DNA from: Caldilineaceae bacterium
GTDB lineage: Bacteria; Chloroflexota; Anaerolineae; Caldilineales; Caldilineaceae
Length of the DNA: 62,136 bases
Direction of reading: 5' to 3'
Assembly: GCA_022821585.1 (NCBI GenBank)
Contig: JAJEDI010000072.1
Span: 1-62,136, forward strand
A program made the translations under genes and the position numbers. Shown here in pieces: positions 1-7,459 of this stretch (position 1 is its first letter; the number at the start of each line of letters is the position of its first letter). The notes under the pieces were generated by a model. It was given only the letters and a program-made list of their open reading frames with translations. It had not been told where the DNA came from and ran no database searches.

Positions 1-68
1 CCCGATGGACCTTGTACGACCAGGACCACTACCGGCTCATAGGCGGCGTTCACCACGCCCTCTATCAC
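1..68 (-). CDS. Clan AA aspartic protease, N-terminal fragment (cut by window edge)
   Basis: On the minus strand a GTG at 68-66 opens a frame reading VIEGVVNAAYEPVVVLVVQG before the window ends. The 'GVVNA...LVVQGPSG' opening matches the first strand of small retropepsin-like (clan AA) proteases common in Chloroflexota and cyanobacteria, but the catalytic Asp lies beyond the edge. The GTG overlaps the TGA of the upstream gene (GTGA), so the two are almost certainly co-transcribed and translationally coupled. Family assignment rests on about 22 residues. Confidence 0.55.
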   Translation of the reverse strand, partial: MIEGVVNAAYEPVVVLVVQGPS

Positions 69-385
69 CCGGCGCTCCGAAGGGGACGACCCCCAAAGTG
101 ATGCACTGCCCGGTATCCAACCCGAAGCAGCCAGACGTCAATGGCGCCAGGGCTCTTCGCCCGCAGACGCTTTGCTGCCGTCCGAAGGTCGTCGGAGATG
201 GCCCAGCTTCCGCTGTCAACGTCGACGGCGACATATTCCCCGTGATGATCCGCCTCGACCTGCGGACGGATGTCCCGCTCATATATCTCGTCGCCCAAGC
301 GGGCAGTCTCGTCGCGAGGCCGGCGCGGGGGCATGGTGGTTTGCCTACCCTGGACGGGCACCGTTGTAGTCTCTGCGTCCTTCAT
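65..385 (-). CDS. Conserved small hypothetical protein (antitoxin-like partner of the aspartic protease)
   Basis: About 106 residues. An earlier ATG exists at 412, but the ATG at 385 is preceded by AAAGGGGG at good spacing and is preferred. The core contains 'GDEIYERDIRPQVEADHHGEY' in two adjacent blocks, then 'VAVDVDSGSW' and a C-terminal 'RVGYRAVHHFGG'. I recognise this as a widespread uncharacterised family that usually sits directly upstream of a clan AA aspartic protease, as here with a 4-bp overlap. The pair is often listed among toxin-antitoxin-like modules, but no activity is established from the sequence. Confidence 0.7.
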   Translation of the reverse strand: MKDAETTTVPVQGRQTTMPPRRPRDETARLGDEIYERDIRPQVEADHHGEYVAVDVDSGSWAISDDLRTAAKRLRAKSPGAIDVWLLRVGYRAVHHFGGRPLRSAG

Positions 386-738
386 GCGCCCCCTTTCGAT
401 GCGTGCTTCCATACATGGGGCATTCTACCACTGGCGGGCGTGTGCGACAACGGAAAAAGGTTCACACAGGGGGGCAGGTCTTGGCTAGCCACGTTCACGA
501 CTATCGCAAACGGATGAGAGGCTTGGCTGTCTTGGATTGTGACTTGGTGAAAGGCAGCGCGCGGGCCTGGGTTTATAATTACGGGTCGCTTTTTCTGGAA
601 CACTTCGTCTTTTCCGGACGTAGAAGTTTATCCCTATTTCCACGGCAAAGGGATGGATGGCAGATCAAGTTGTTTTGACAAAGGGTATGGGGAGGAATAG
701 GGGGAAAGCAGTTTCTCTCTGGTCAGAAGCCAAAAGGT
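386..738. other. Intergenic, no supported gene
   Basis: An open frame crosses 403-678 on the plus strand but has no recognisable domain and no convincing ribosome binding site. The last part (about 680-720: GGGTATGGGGAGGAATAGGG) resembles the G-rich TATAGGG boxes seen at 1046-1108 and 48650-48700, so it may be the decayed origin side of the adjacent initiator remnant. Confidence 0.5.
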
Positions 739-984
739 TCACTGCAAATGTAGTCCTCCACCGTAACCGGCACCCCATTCCGACGGCGGCAGGATACGCA
801 CGCCTCTGTCCAGGTGTTCGGTAATAATGTATCCCTTGCCGGCCATGTTTGACAGCGCATTCTCAGCCCGTTCTCTTCGCATGGAACGGGCTGATTTTCT
901 CAGCGTATTTGGCGCCGGTGGATAGATCAGGGCGACCTGCTGCTCGGGCGACAGAACAGGGTAGCGACAAGCAGCGGCGTCCAT
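739..984 (-). pseudogene. C-terminal remnant of the replication-initiator family
   Basis: The 81-residue frame matches only the last part of the two full-length initiators in this window: 'YPVLSPEQQVALIY' corresponds to 'YPILTPQQLVSLAY' of the 1249-2883 gene, and 'RGVRILPPSEWGAGY' to 'GGIRILPPPGWGASF'. No upstream part of the protein is present. It therefore looks like what is left of a third copy, located immediately beyond the iterons of the neighbouring full copy. Its C-terminus carries a short unrelated extension (GGGLHLQ). Confidence 0.75.
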
Positions 985-1045
985 GCGCCGTTTCTTTCTG
1001 GCAGTTCCACCATGCCGAGGAGATTTCTCTCTGGGGCTGCCCGCC

Positions 1046-1108
1046 CCTATAAGGGCATGGGCAGCCCTCCCATACCCTTATAGGGATATAGGGTATATAG
1101 GGGTTGCC
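1046..1108. promoter_or_regulatory. Origin-like block of repeated CCCTTATAGGG / GGGTATATAGGGG boxes
   Basis: A run of short overlapping near-palindromes (CCCCTATAAGGG, CCCTTATAGGG, GGGTATATAGGGG) ends in GGGGTTGCC. The same vocabulary (GGGGTTGCC, CATACCCTTAT, GTATATGGG) recurs beside the second initiator at 48380-48700. Position between the initiator gene and its remnant, adjacent to iterons, suggests part of a replication origin. That function is inferred. Confidence 0.55.
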
Positions 1109-1127
1109 TTTCTACCAGAGGGGATGT

Positions 1128-1218
1128 GTGACTTCAGATGTAGTAAAGCGTGACTTCAGATGTAGTAGAGTGTGACTTCAGATGTAGTAGGGGGGATAGT
1201 GTGACTTCAGATGTAGTA
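1128..1218. repeat. Iterons, four copies of an 18-bp core, mostly 22-bp spacing
   Basis: GTGACTTCAGATGTAGTA occurs exactly at 1128-1145, 1150-1167, 1172-1189 and 1201-1218. The starts are 22, 22 and 29 bp apart, so the first three lie on the same helix face. They sit just past the 3' end of the initiator gene (stop at 1249). Direct repeats of about 22 bp next to a Rep gene are the hallmark of iteron-controlled plasmid origins. A related set lies at 48720-48781. Confidence 0.85.
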
Positions 1219-1248
1219 AAGCACTGCTTCTGATTCACTGTCTTTGCG

Positions 1249-2883
1249 TTAGTCCTGGTCGAAAGAAGCTCCCCATCCGGGTGGGGGCAGGATGCGTATG
1301 CCGCCGTCGATGTCTTCGAGGATGCACAGGTCCTTACTTTCTATCGCTTTGAGTGCCTTCCGGGAACGCTCCTGTCTCTTTCGATGTGTGGCGGGAGTGA
1401 GTTGTTTTTGTTCATCCATGTAGGCGAGGGACACTAGCTGTTGTGGCGTCAGGATCGGGTACTGGTCGGCGGCTGGATTGCGTTCTCGGGCAGCGTCATT
1501 CAAGGTTGGGACGGGTTTTCCGTCAGCACCAAGGGGCACAATACCGGGCCTGGGTTCCCAGATTGTCTTCTTGTTACGCGTGCGTTTGATCATCCACGTG
1601 CGCGCCGGGTTTCCGTTCTTGTCCAAGATGATGGCTCCTTCGGCATCTACGAGGTTGTTGTTCTTGTCTCGGGCAAGACGCACTCGGGTGGATTGAATGT
1701 ACCGGCCCTTGTTGGCACCGTAATGATCCCACATCCAGGAAAGCGAAAGATAGGATCGGTACTGGAGGACCGATTCCTGGCCCATTTCACGAAGCGCGGG
1801 GCGGTAAATCAGTGGGCCATATCCGCTGACCCCTGGCGGTAAGGAGGTCTTGAAGATCAGCAGATCGTTGTAGGCGTTCCATGTCCGAGGCTTGGATATA
1901 ACCAGTATCACGCTCCATAGGCCGCCGACCCCGCCAATTTCCCAGGGCAAGCGCAGGTTGTGTACTTCGTCCAACGCTTTGTCGATAGCCTGAAAGCACT
2001 TTTTGGAGTAGCGGCCATTTGGCATCAGCCACTCGACGAAGTCTCCGTACTGCACACATAGTTCATCACTGCTGTAGCGCTCAGCGGCGGGGGTTGTCAG
2101 TATCAGCTCGATCCAGGTACGTAGTTCCCAGGGCGTTGTGGGGCTTCCCCTGCCCGGGTTTTTGCCGGCGCGCGCTTCATCATACATGAGCAGTGGCAAG
2201 GCCGGCGCGAGTTGGGTGGGGTTGGCGGGTTCAAAATCCGGCAAATGTGCTTGGTCTTCCGGCGATGGATAAAAGCCGATTCCCTGTTTGCGAAATGCCT
2301 TCATGTCGAACAAGGTGGCGGTTGGCGTATCTTTCAACGGGTTGCGCGTTAGCGCGGCGGAAAGAATTCCGGTCTTCCTGGTATTCCCATTTTTGGGCGG
2401 GTTCAGGAGGGATCGAATCAGTGGCGTGTAGGGGTGTTTCAGGCCGGCTTTTTTTCTGTCCGCCGGGGGAATGGCTCCCCATAGGAGATGAATGTATAGA
2501 AGGCCGAACAGTTCGACGGATAGGAACTCCTCGTCATTGGATATCTGTTCGGGGGCAAGCGCATTGGTGATGCGTCCGCTCAGTCCTGCTAGCGATAGCG
2601 GTTCCCACGAGGCGGCCGCAGGGTCGTTGCCGAAGATCAAAGCGGGCGACAAGACAGAGGAAATGTCCGCGTGTTCTTCGGCTACGGACATCATAGCGCT
2701 ACAGCGCCGATCATATTCTTGAAAGGCTGCCTGCATGAGGGGTTTGAAACGCGTGCCGGCCATTTGGTTCAGGTCAGGCTCTTGGGCGTCTTCTGGGATT
2801 TCGCCGCGTTCTTTCAGTTTAGAGACTATGTATTTGATTTGTTCGTTGATGGACAGAGGTTTAACCGATTTCGTCATAGTCAT
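1249..2883 (-). CDS. Plasmid-type replication initiator-like protein (novel family, copy A)
   Basis: About 544 residues. I chose the ATG at 2883, preceded by CAGGAG 4 bases upstream; an ATG two codons later (2877) is equally good, and the frame could extend to 2940. I recognise no named domain. The protein is homologous over most of its length to the 48780-50378 protein: shared blocks include NGRY, VHNLRxPWE, WNAYxDxxIF, RYIQxTR, AARERNPAA and a C-terminal GGxRILPPxGWGAxFD. The C-terminal 70 residues are basic and helical and could form a winged helix. The gene overlaps the 3' end of the helicase gene by 23 bp and is followed by iterons. By position it is the analogue of an iteron-binding Rep/RepC; that role is inferred. 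Confidence 0.75.
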   Translation of the reverse strand: MTMTKSVKPLSINEQIKYIVSKLKERGEIPEDAQEPDLNQMAGTRFKPLMQAAFQEYDRRCSAMMSVAEEHADISSVLSPALIFGNDPAAASWEPLSLAGLSGRITNALAPEQISNDEEFLSVELFGLLYIHLLWGAIPPADRKKAGLKHPYTPLIRSLLNPPKNGNTRKTGILSAALTRNPLKDTPTATLFDMKAFRKQGIGFYPSPEDQAHLPDFEPANPTQLAPALPLLMYDEARAGKNPGRGSPTTPWELRTWIELILTTPAAERYSSDELCVQYGDFVEWLMPNGRYSKKCFQAIDKALDEVHNLRLPWEIGGVGGLWSVILVISKPRTWNAYNDLLIFKTSLPPGVSGYGPLIYRPALREMGQESVLQYRSYLSLSWMWDHYGANKGRYIQSTRVRLARDKNNNLVDAEGAIILDKNGNPARTWMIKRTRNKKTIWEPRPGIVPLGADGKPVPTLNDAARERNPAADQYPILTPQQLVSLAYMDEQKQLTPATHRKRQERSRKALKAIESKDLCILEDIDGGIRILPPPGWGASFDQD

Positions 2884-4024
2884 CGTTCTCCTGATGGTCA
2901 AGGGTGTTGTTGGTCTGTTGTTGGGGCTGGTCGCCCGCAACGCGCCAAATCCAGTGGGTTTTCTTTGATTTGTCCAGGTATATTTCCTTCGACGCTTTCG
3001 GGTCTGCGTAGTTGCCTTTGCGCCGTTTTAACACGGTAATCGCCGGCCCGTCATTTTCCTTCTTGTCGGTCAGCTGCCAGTGAAAGCGGGCCTCGGCGGA
3101 AAAGGCGCTGGCACCTCTGAATCCGTGGTCGGCGCCTTCCTTTTTGTCCGTCTTTGACGGGTGGTGGCACAGCAGGACGGTGCAAGTTGCTTCCTGCGCC
3201 CAGCCGCCCCAGTCGGCCATGAAGTGGGCGGCCTCCTCGTTGGCGTTCTCTGTTGCGCCGTAGGCGTTGATCAGAGGGTCGAGAACGAGCAGGCGGGCGT
3301 CGTGTTCTTCGCAATAGTCGCGCAACTGGCGGCCGATAAAGGACAGGCCGTCGGCTGTCCATACGGGGCCGGCCTGGGCCATCTCCAGATAGCGCAGGTT
3401 TTCGTCTACACGTTTCGCCAGGGATGTTGTCTGGCCGGCTGCGCGGTCGGCGTTTTCGATCCAGTTCAGACGCCGGCGCGCTTCGTCAGCTTCGTCTTCC
3501 CAATTGGAGAAGACGACCGTCCCTGCGGCGACGGGTTCCGACTCGGTGGTGCCGACGCGCCCCAACCAATGGCCGCCGCCGCAGGCCATTTTCGCGGCTA
3601 GTTGCAGCGCCAACAGGCTTTTTCCTTTCTCGCCTTCGCCGGTCAATAGCCCGATGCGGCCGGCTGGAAGCCAGTTTTTGATCAGCCATTCACGATCCGG
3701 AGCTTGGAAGTTCCAATCGGTTTTCTCGTTCCAGCTGCGGTATCTGATCAGATCGCTAATTCGTGTCCATGCGAATTGCGCGGTTGCGGAATCAGCGCTG
3801 TGTAGGGCTTCGATCAGCTGGACGATCTCCGCTTCGGACATTCCCCCAGAGGGGCGTAGCCGACGAATGGCTTCGATGTCGTTCCTGTCCGGTGTCCTGC
3901 CGGCGGCGATGGCTGCGTTTATGCCTCTTAGTTCTTGAGCTCCTGGGAGCGGAGCGGGGATTTCTGCGGGCACTTCGTCGGGTGAGATTGCCTCGGTTCC
4001 GTTAGGCAGGGTCGAATTCGTCAC
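2861..4024 (-). CDS. RepA-like AAA ATPase (DnaB-like hexameric helicase)
   Basis: About 387 residues. The GTG start at 4024 overlaps the primase stop as GTGA and removes an Arg-rich 101-residue extension that merely shadows the primase gene. Walker A is GEGEKGKS (after 'RIGLLT'), Walker B is RLLVLDPLINAY, and a 'VLLCHHPSK' segment and a 'GFRGASAF' block follow, all typical of the AAA_25/RepA family of RSF1010-type helicases. The N-terminal ~100 residues are acidic and variable. Primase, helicase and initiator are coupled by 3- to 23-bp overlaps, pointing to one operon that would load and prime a plasmid replication fork. A paralogue lies at 50362-51582. Confidence 0.85.
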   Translation of the reverse strand: MTNSTLPNGTEAISPDEVPAEIPAPLPGAQELRGINAAIAAGRTPDRNDIEAIRRLRPSGGMSEAEIVQLIEALHSADSATAQFAWTRISDLIRYRSWNEKTDWNFQAPDREWLIKNWLPAGRIGLLTGEGEKGKSLLALQLAAKMACGGGHWLGRVGTTESEPVAAGTVVFSNWEDEADEARRRLNWIENADRAAGQTTSLAKRVDENLRYLEMAQAGPVWTADGLSFIGRQLRDYCEEHDARLLVLDPLINAYGATENANEEAAHFMADWGGWAQEATCTVLLCHHPSKTDKKEGADHGFRGASAFSAEARFHWQLTDKKENDGPAITVLKRRKGNYADPKASKEIYLDKSKKTHWIWRVAGDQPQQQTNNTLDHQENDDYDEIG

Positions 4025-5112
4025 GGTGTTCTCCAGTTCATGCTTGCAGGGTCTTCCCCTTTTGGCAGTAACTTGATTGGGGTGATGTAGCCGCGGTTTG
4101 CCCACTGCTGTGCCTGCCGACGGGCTGTTTCTAGCGCTTTCTCGTCGCCGTCGGGCCACAGGGTTACGGACGCGAACCAGCCCGGGTCGATTTCGCTGTA
4201 TCGCAGGCCGGCGCAGACGGCTACGATCTGATCCTCCGGCAGGGCTGTAAGCAGCGCCAATCCGTCTGCGAGGCCTTCGACGACGTGCAGATCGCAGGCA
4301 TGTTTTCCTGTTGGTCGTTGTTTCCAAAGCAGGCCATAGGCGGCGGCGTCCTGGCCGTAGGTGTGCTTATCGCCGCGCTTGTCTGCCTGCCAGTGGTTCG
4401 CTTTGCGCCCCTCGGCGTCGATGGCGACCAGATGCACCTTGCGGGTAGCGCCGACAGGGTTGGACAGGGGGCGCAGTGCCATGACCAGCGCGCCGACGGC
4501 GGGACTATCCGGTTGTCTGCGGGGGAAAATGCGGTGTCTGCGGGCAAGCCAGCGGACTGTTTCGGGCAGCGGCCGGCCGGCGGGCCAGCGGATCGGGGGG
4601 GTGCGCGCGGCCAACCAACGGCCTACGGGATGCCGTTCTGCCGGCCCGGACGTGGACGGCTGTGCCGCGGCCCACAGTTCGGCGGCGTAGGCTGCCGTGT
4701 CGCTCTTTGCGCGGCGCCGCGGCGCCGGCTGTGTCGTGGCCGGCGCAGGCCGCTTGGGGGCGGCAGGCCGGGTAGTCGCTCCATCCGGAGGCCGGCCCGC
4801 GCGTCGTGCTTCCCAGCAGGCGCGACAGTTGCACAGTTGCAGGCCGGTCGCTTTTTGCAGGGCGTGGCGGATGGCGTCGCGCTCTGCCGGCGTGCCGGGG
4901 TTGCATTTGAAGCAGTGGACGCGCAGGGATTGTTCTCCGGGCTTGGGGGGGTCGCTGAATACCAGCGATGCCGACGTCGGCTTGTCTCCGCTGCCGTGGC
5001 AGTAGCCGCGGGTGCGGTAGCCGGCGCCTTCCCAGCGCGTGCCCGGGAGACGGGCTGCGACTTCGGAGGCGGCGGCGAGGGGTATGCGATTGGGTGTGCT
5101 GTGTGTTAGCAT
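4021..5112 (-). CDS. DNA primase with CHC2-like zinc finger and Toprim domain
   Basis: 363 residues. Near the N-terminus 'GYCHGSGDKP...LRVHCFKCNPG' gives a CH-C-C zinc ribbon (residues ~35-75) of the primase type, followed by a basic Pro/Arg-rich linker containing CNCRACW. The C-terminal half holds a Toprim domain: VVEGLADGLALL (acidic motif) and LWPDGDEKA (DxD). The start has AAAGGAG ten bases upstream. It is the first intact gene of the primase-helicase-initiator operon. The combination parallels repB-repA-repC of IncQ plasmids in order, although this primase is of the bacterial/phage CHC2-Toprim type rather than the IncQ RepB' fold. Function in primer synthesis is inferred from domains. 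Confidence 0.82.
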   Translation of the reverse strand: MLTHSTPNRIPLAAASEVAARLPGTRWEGAGYRTRGYCHGSGDKPTSASLVFSDPPKPGEQSLRVHCFKCNPGTPAERDAIRHALQKATGLQLCNCRACWEARRAGRPPDGATTRPAAPKRPAPATTQPAPRRRAKSDTAAYAAELWAAAQPSTSGPAERHPVGRWLAARTPPIRWPAGRPLPETVRWLARRHRIFPRRQPDSPAVGALVMALRPLSNPVGATRKVHLVAIDAEGRKANHWQADKRGDKHTYGQDAAAYGLLWKQRPTGKHACDLHVVEGLADGLALLTALPEDQIVAVCAGLRYSEIDPGWFASVTLWPDGDEKALETARRQAQQWANRGYITPIKLLPKGEDPASMNWRTP

Positions 5113-5152
5113 GTGGGCGAGGCTCCTTTGCTATGTGGGTCTCAGTGGTAGT

Positions 5153-5176
5153 GGCCCCGATTGGCAGATCGGGGCC
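5153..5176. promoter_or_regulatory. Perfect hairpin upstream of the primase gene
   Basis: GGCCCCGAT and ATCGGGGCC form a 9-bp perfect stem with a 6-base loop, between the end of the chimeric ORF (5185) and the primase ribosome binding site. There is no U-tract, so it is not a standard terminator; it may be an attenuator, an RNA-processing site or a protein-binding palindrome. Confidence 0.5.
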
Positions 5177-5184
5177 GTCCTCTC

Positions 5185-5697
5185 TTATTTGATCCCTGCT
5201 CTCTTTGTGATCTTGGACAGGCCTTGCCGGCTGAAGGCGGTGCCGCGGCGGGTGCGTACGCCGGCGTCTGTGAGCGCGCTGGCCACTCTGGCCCAGCTTT
5301 GGCGCCGGGCGCGCAGTTCGGCGACGCGATGCAGGACGGCTTGCTCCTGCTCGTTTTCGATGAGCTTCCCGTCCTCGCCGGCTTCATAGCCATAGTTGGG
5401 ATTTCCGGTGGATTTTCCCTGCGCTTTGAGATCTTGCAGAACGGCGCTGGTGCGCTCTCCGATAACCTGTCTATCCCATTGCGATACTGAATCGATGATG
5501 TTGATTGCAATCTGGCCGGCGGCGCTGCCGGTGTCCAGGGATTCGGCGCTGCTGATCAGATCGATGCCTTGGCCGGTCAGTACGGTGAGGGTGGCGTCCG
5601 GAATCCAGTCTTTGACAAGCCAGGAGACCGGCGGCGGGTTCGGGCTGGATGTGTCCGGACTCGGCTGCGGTCTGCGGCCGTCCGCTCTGTCGCACAT
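5185..5697 (-). pseudogene. In-frame chimera: helicase N-terminus fused to serine-resolvase C-terminus
   Basis: 170 residues in two parts. Residues 1-41 (with 'NPPPVSWLVKDW' and 'PDATLTVLTG') match the segment of the RepA-like helicase at 50362-51582 that leads up to its Walker A motif. From residue ~43 the sequence ('GIDLISSAESLDTGSA', then 'INIIDSVSQWDRQVIGERTSA' in part, ending 'SRQGLSKITKRAGIK') matches residue ~100 to the end of the serine resolvase at 44945-45628. Neither the helicase P-loop nor the catalytic serine is present, so the product can have neither parental activity; it could at most retain the resolvase DNA-binding tail. The junction is near 5574 and marks a deletion between two genes. 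Confidence 0.85.
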
Positions 5698-5913
5698 TCA
5701 TGCGCTGGGTTTCTGCTTCTCGATCTGTGCCACTACGAGCATGATTTCCTCTCTCAAGAAGTCGGAAATGATGCGGTCGGTGGCTTCGGCAGCATCAATG
5801 ATCCGGCGCTTTTCGTTCGGTGTAAGAGACAACGAAATTTTGGCAGTGCGACGTAACGCTGACGAGCGTCTCGCGGGGGGATTGAGCGTATAGTTGGCTT
5901 TGTTTTGATTCAC
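5698..5913 (-). CDS. Small ribbon-helix-helix/DUF1778-like protein heading the replication operon
   Basis: About 71 residues from a GTG start (5913) with AAAAAGGAG eight bases upstream; the frame is open to 5970 but that part lacks a good start. The core 'KISLSLTPNEKRRIIDAAEAT' region (split here) and the following helix 'DFLREEIMLVVAQIEKQ' fit a ribbon-helix-helix strand-helix-helix layout as in DUF1778/TacA antitoxins or MobC-like plasmid proteins. The stop codon directly abuts the ATG of the next ORF. A copy of its last 20 or so residues survives at 51575-51640 beside the second helicase, so it belongs to the ancestral replicon. Autoregulation is plausible but not shown. Confidence 0.6.
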   Translation of the reverse strand: MNQNKANYTLNPPARRSSALRRTAKISLSLTPNEKRRIIDAAEATDRIISDFLREEIMLVVAQIEKQKPSA

Positions 5914-5969
5914 GTCTATGTCTCCTTTTTGGGCTATTCGTTCGAGCGGCCTGTTTATAGTGGCACACA

Positions 5970-5996
5970 ATTATAATCTTGGCAAGCCCCTGTCAG
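5970..5996 (-). promoter_or_regulatory. Candidate promoter of the replication operon
   Basis: On the minus strand CTGACA (5996-5991) and a consensus TATAAT (5975-5970) are separated by 15 bp, ending about 57 bp before the GTG of the small RHH-like gene. The -10 is perfect but the spacer is short, so the call is tentative. Confidence 0.35.
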
Positions 5997-6080
5997 ATTT
6001 GCAGAAATTCTGAATGTATGCTGGAATGAGAGGATTGTGAGTGAATGATTTGGACGTAAGCTCGCCTCCGAAACCATTAG

Positions 6081-6461
6081 CAAGTTGGCGACGTTGCGGG
6101 CAAGCTTGTCGCAGTCGATATTGCGCTCTGCTGGGTGATGTCGGACGCCGGCCTGCGGCGCTCGGAAGCGGTCGTGCTGGTCTGGGATGACATCGCACGC
6201 TGGGACAACGGCTCCGGCCGTCTCACGGTGCGGTGCTCGAAAGCCGATACTACCCCGCGCACGGTCTATATGACACCGGTTGCCATGACGCATTGGGACG
6301 CGATCCGGCCGGAGGATGCGGCTGGCTCCGAGCCGGTCTTCGGCCTGTCGGTTGCGTCGATCTCGCCGCGTCAAGGCCGCGGCCAGGGCCGGCTTGGTTG
6401 TGGGGAGGATGCGGATCGCCAGTTGAAGCGGCTGGCGACTTTGTTTGGTGTGGGTGGCTGA
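6081..6461 (+). pseudogene. Tyrosine recombinase (phage integrase) remnant
   Basis: The frame after the TAG at 6078 reads 'DIALCWVMSDAGLRRSEAVVL', containing the box I catalytic Arg context (GLRRSEA), then 'VWDDI', 'GRLTVRCSKAD', 'VYMTPVAM' and 'PVFGLS'. That is the first half of a tyrosine-recombinase catalytic domain. The box II HxxR and the nucleophilic Tyr are absent and there is no N-terminal arm-binding region, so it is dead. It lies just upstream of the replication operon's divergent promoter and suggests that the module once carried an integrase. Confidence 0.7.
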
Positions 6462-6501
6462 GAGATTTGAGCAGTTCGTCCGGAAGAGACGGAGATACGA
6501 C

Positions 6502-7275
6502 ATGGCCAGGAGAATACGCAGGAAAAATCGGAAGCGTCAAAATAGGCGGAATCAGACAGAAACCGTGGAGCCGATCACCGAGGCGCAAGTTGGTGAGCTC
6601 CGAGAATGGCTGGCCCGGATGCAAACCCACCTTGGCAAGGCCATTGCCCTGTCGGAACAGCTGGATAGGAATGCCCCAAGCGAAGATGACGATTCGTTCT
6701 GGGCTCTCGTCAAGTATGCTGAGAATGTGCAAGAGTGCGCTGTTCAACTCGACAACATGAAACGCTCCATACTTGAAGCGCTGGAGGAAGTCCCAATGAT
6801 ATCCGAGCAGGGAACAGAGTTGAACTGGAGCGGATTGAAGGGGATGCGCAGCAGGCTGGCGCACAGCTTTTGGGATATAGACCGAGAGATTCTGTGGGAC
6901 ACGGTCACGAATGATCTCCCGGTATTACGCACCCTTCTTTCCCTACTTTTTGTCACTGACCGAGTTGCAGACCCCGAATCGCCACTATTTACGGTCCCGC
7001 CAGAGGATTTAGAGTATTTGCCGTTGTCTAAAGAGGACGACGAATTCACGCTGGGGAACAGCTTTATCTTTATGTCCTTTAACCCAAAAGGTAGAGCTAG
7101 GTGCGCGCGGGTCAAAAGAGTGGGCGACAAAGAATTCATGGTAAAACCACCTGGTGACGTAGATGGTTTCAAACTGCTGGTCTCTAGGGTAACTGGCGAA
7201 CAACGGAAACATCTTGGGTATTTCGAGAACATGCCGAACCCCCGACCTGCTGGGAAAACGGGCGGAGGGGCGTAA
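6502..7275 (+). CDS. HepT-domain protein with C-terminal extension
   Basis: About 257 residues from the ATG at 6502 (GGAG seven bases upstream); an upstream ATG at 6445 would add 19 residues overlapping the integrase remnant. After a very basic N-terminus, residues ~20-155 resemble HepT/DUF86: the segment 'KGMRSRLAHSFWDID' carries the HepT Rx4HxY motif with the Tyr changed to Phe. The last 100 residues ('DLEYLPLSKEDDEF', 'GNSFIFMSFNPKG') are an unfamiliar beta-rich extension. No MntA-type nucleotidyltransferase partner is adjacent. HepT proteins are HEPN ribonuclease toxins silenced by AMPylation; whether this one is active is uncertain. Confidence 0.6.
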   Translation: MARRIRRKNRKRQNRRNQTETVEPITEAQVGELREWLARMQTHLGKAIALSEQLDRNAPSEDDDSFWALVKYAENVQECAVQLDNMKRSILEALEEVPMISEQGTELNWSGLKGMRSRLAHSFWDIDREILWDTVTNDLPVLRTLLSLLFVTDRVADPESPLFTVPPEDLEYLPLSKEDDEFTLGNSFIFMSFNPKGRARCARVKRVGDKEFMVKPPGDVDGFKLLVSRVTGEQRKHLGYFENMPNPRPAGKTGGGA

Positions 7276-7459
7276 CCGCGCTGACAACCGCCTGACGGCA
7301 GAAACGCCCGAAACCGGACCCCACAGGAGCCGTTTTAAGCGTCTTTTTCGACCTCCCAGGTGCTAGAATACCTTGCGATTCAGGCCGTGTGGCCCACGCC
7401 GCCGGTCGCTAGGGACGAAACCACCGCATGGCGGCCCGTGCGCCGCCCGGGGAGAGAAC

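Noticed and set aside
403..678. 91-aa open frame on the plus strand
   Set aside because: No domain, weak start context, and composition unlike a folded protein.
1128..1218. Short direct repeats considered as a CRISPR remnant
   Set aside because: Spacing is 4 bp, far too short for spacers, and the setting next to a replication gene fits iterons.
4025..4327. 101-residue N-terminal extension of the RepA-like helicase
   Set aside because: Arg-rich shadow of the primase gene; the GTG at 4024 overlapping the primase stop is the natural start.
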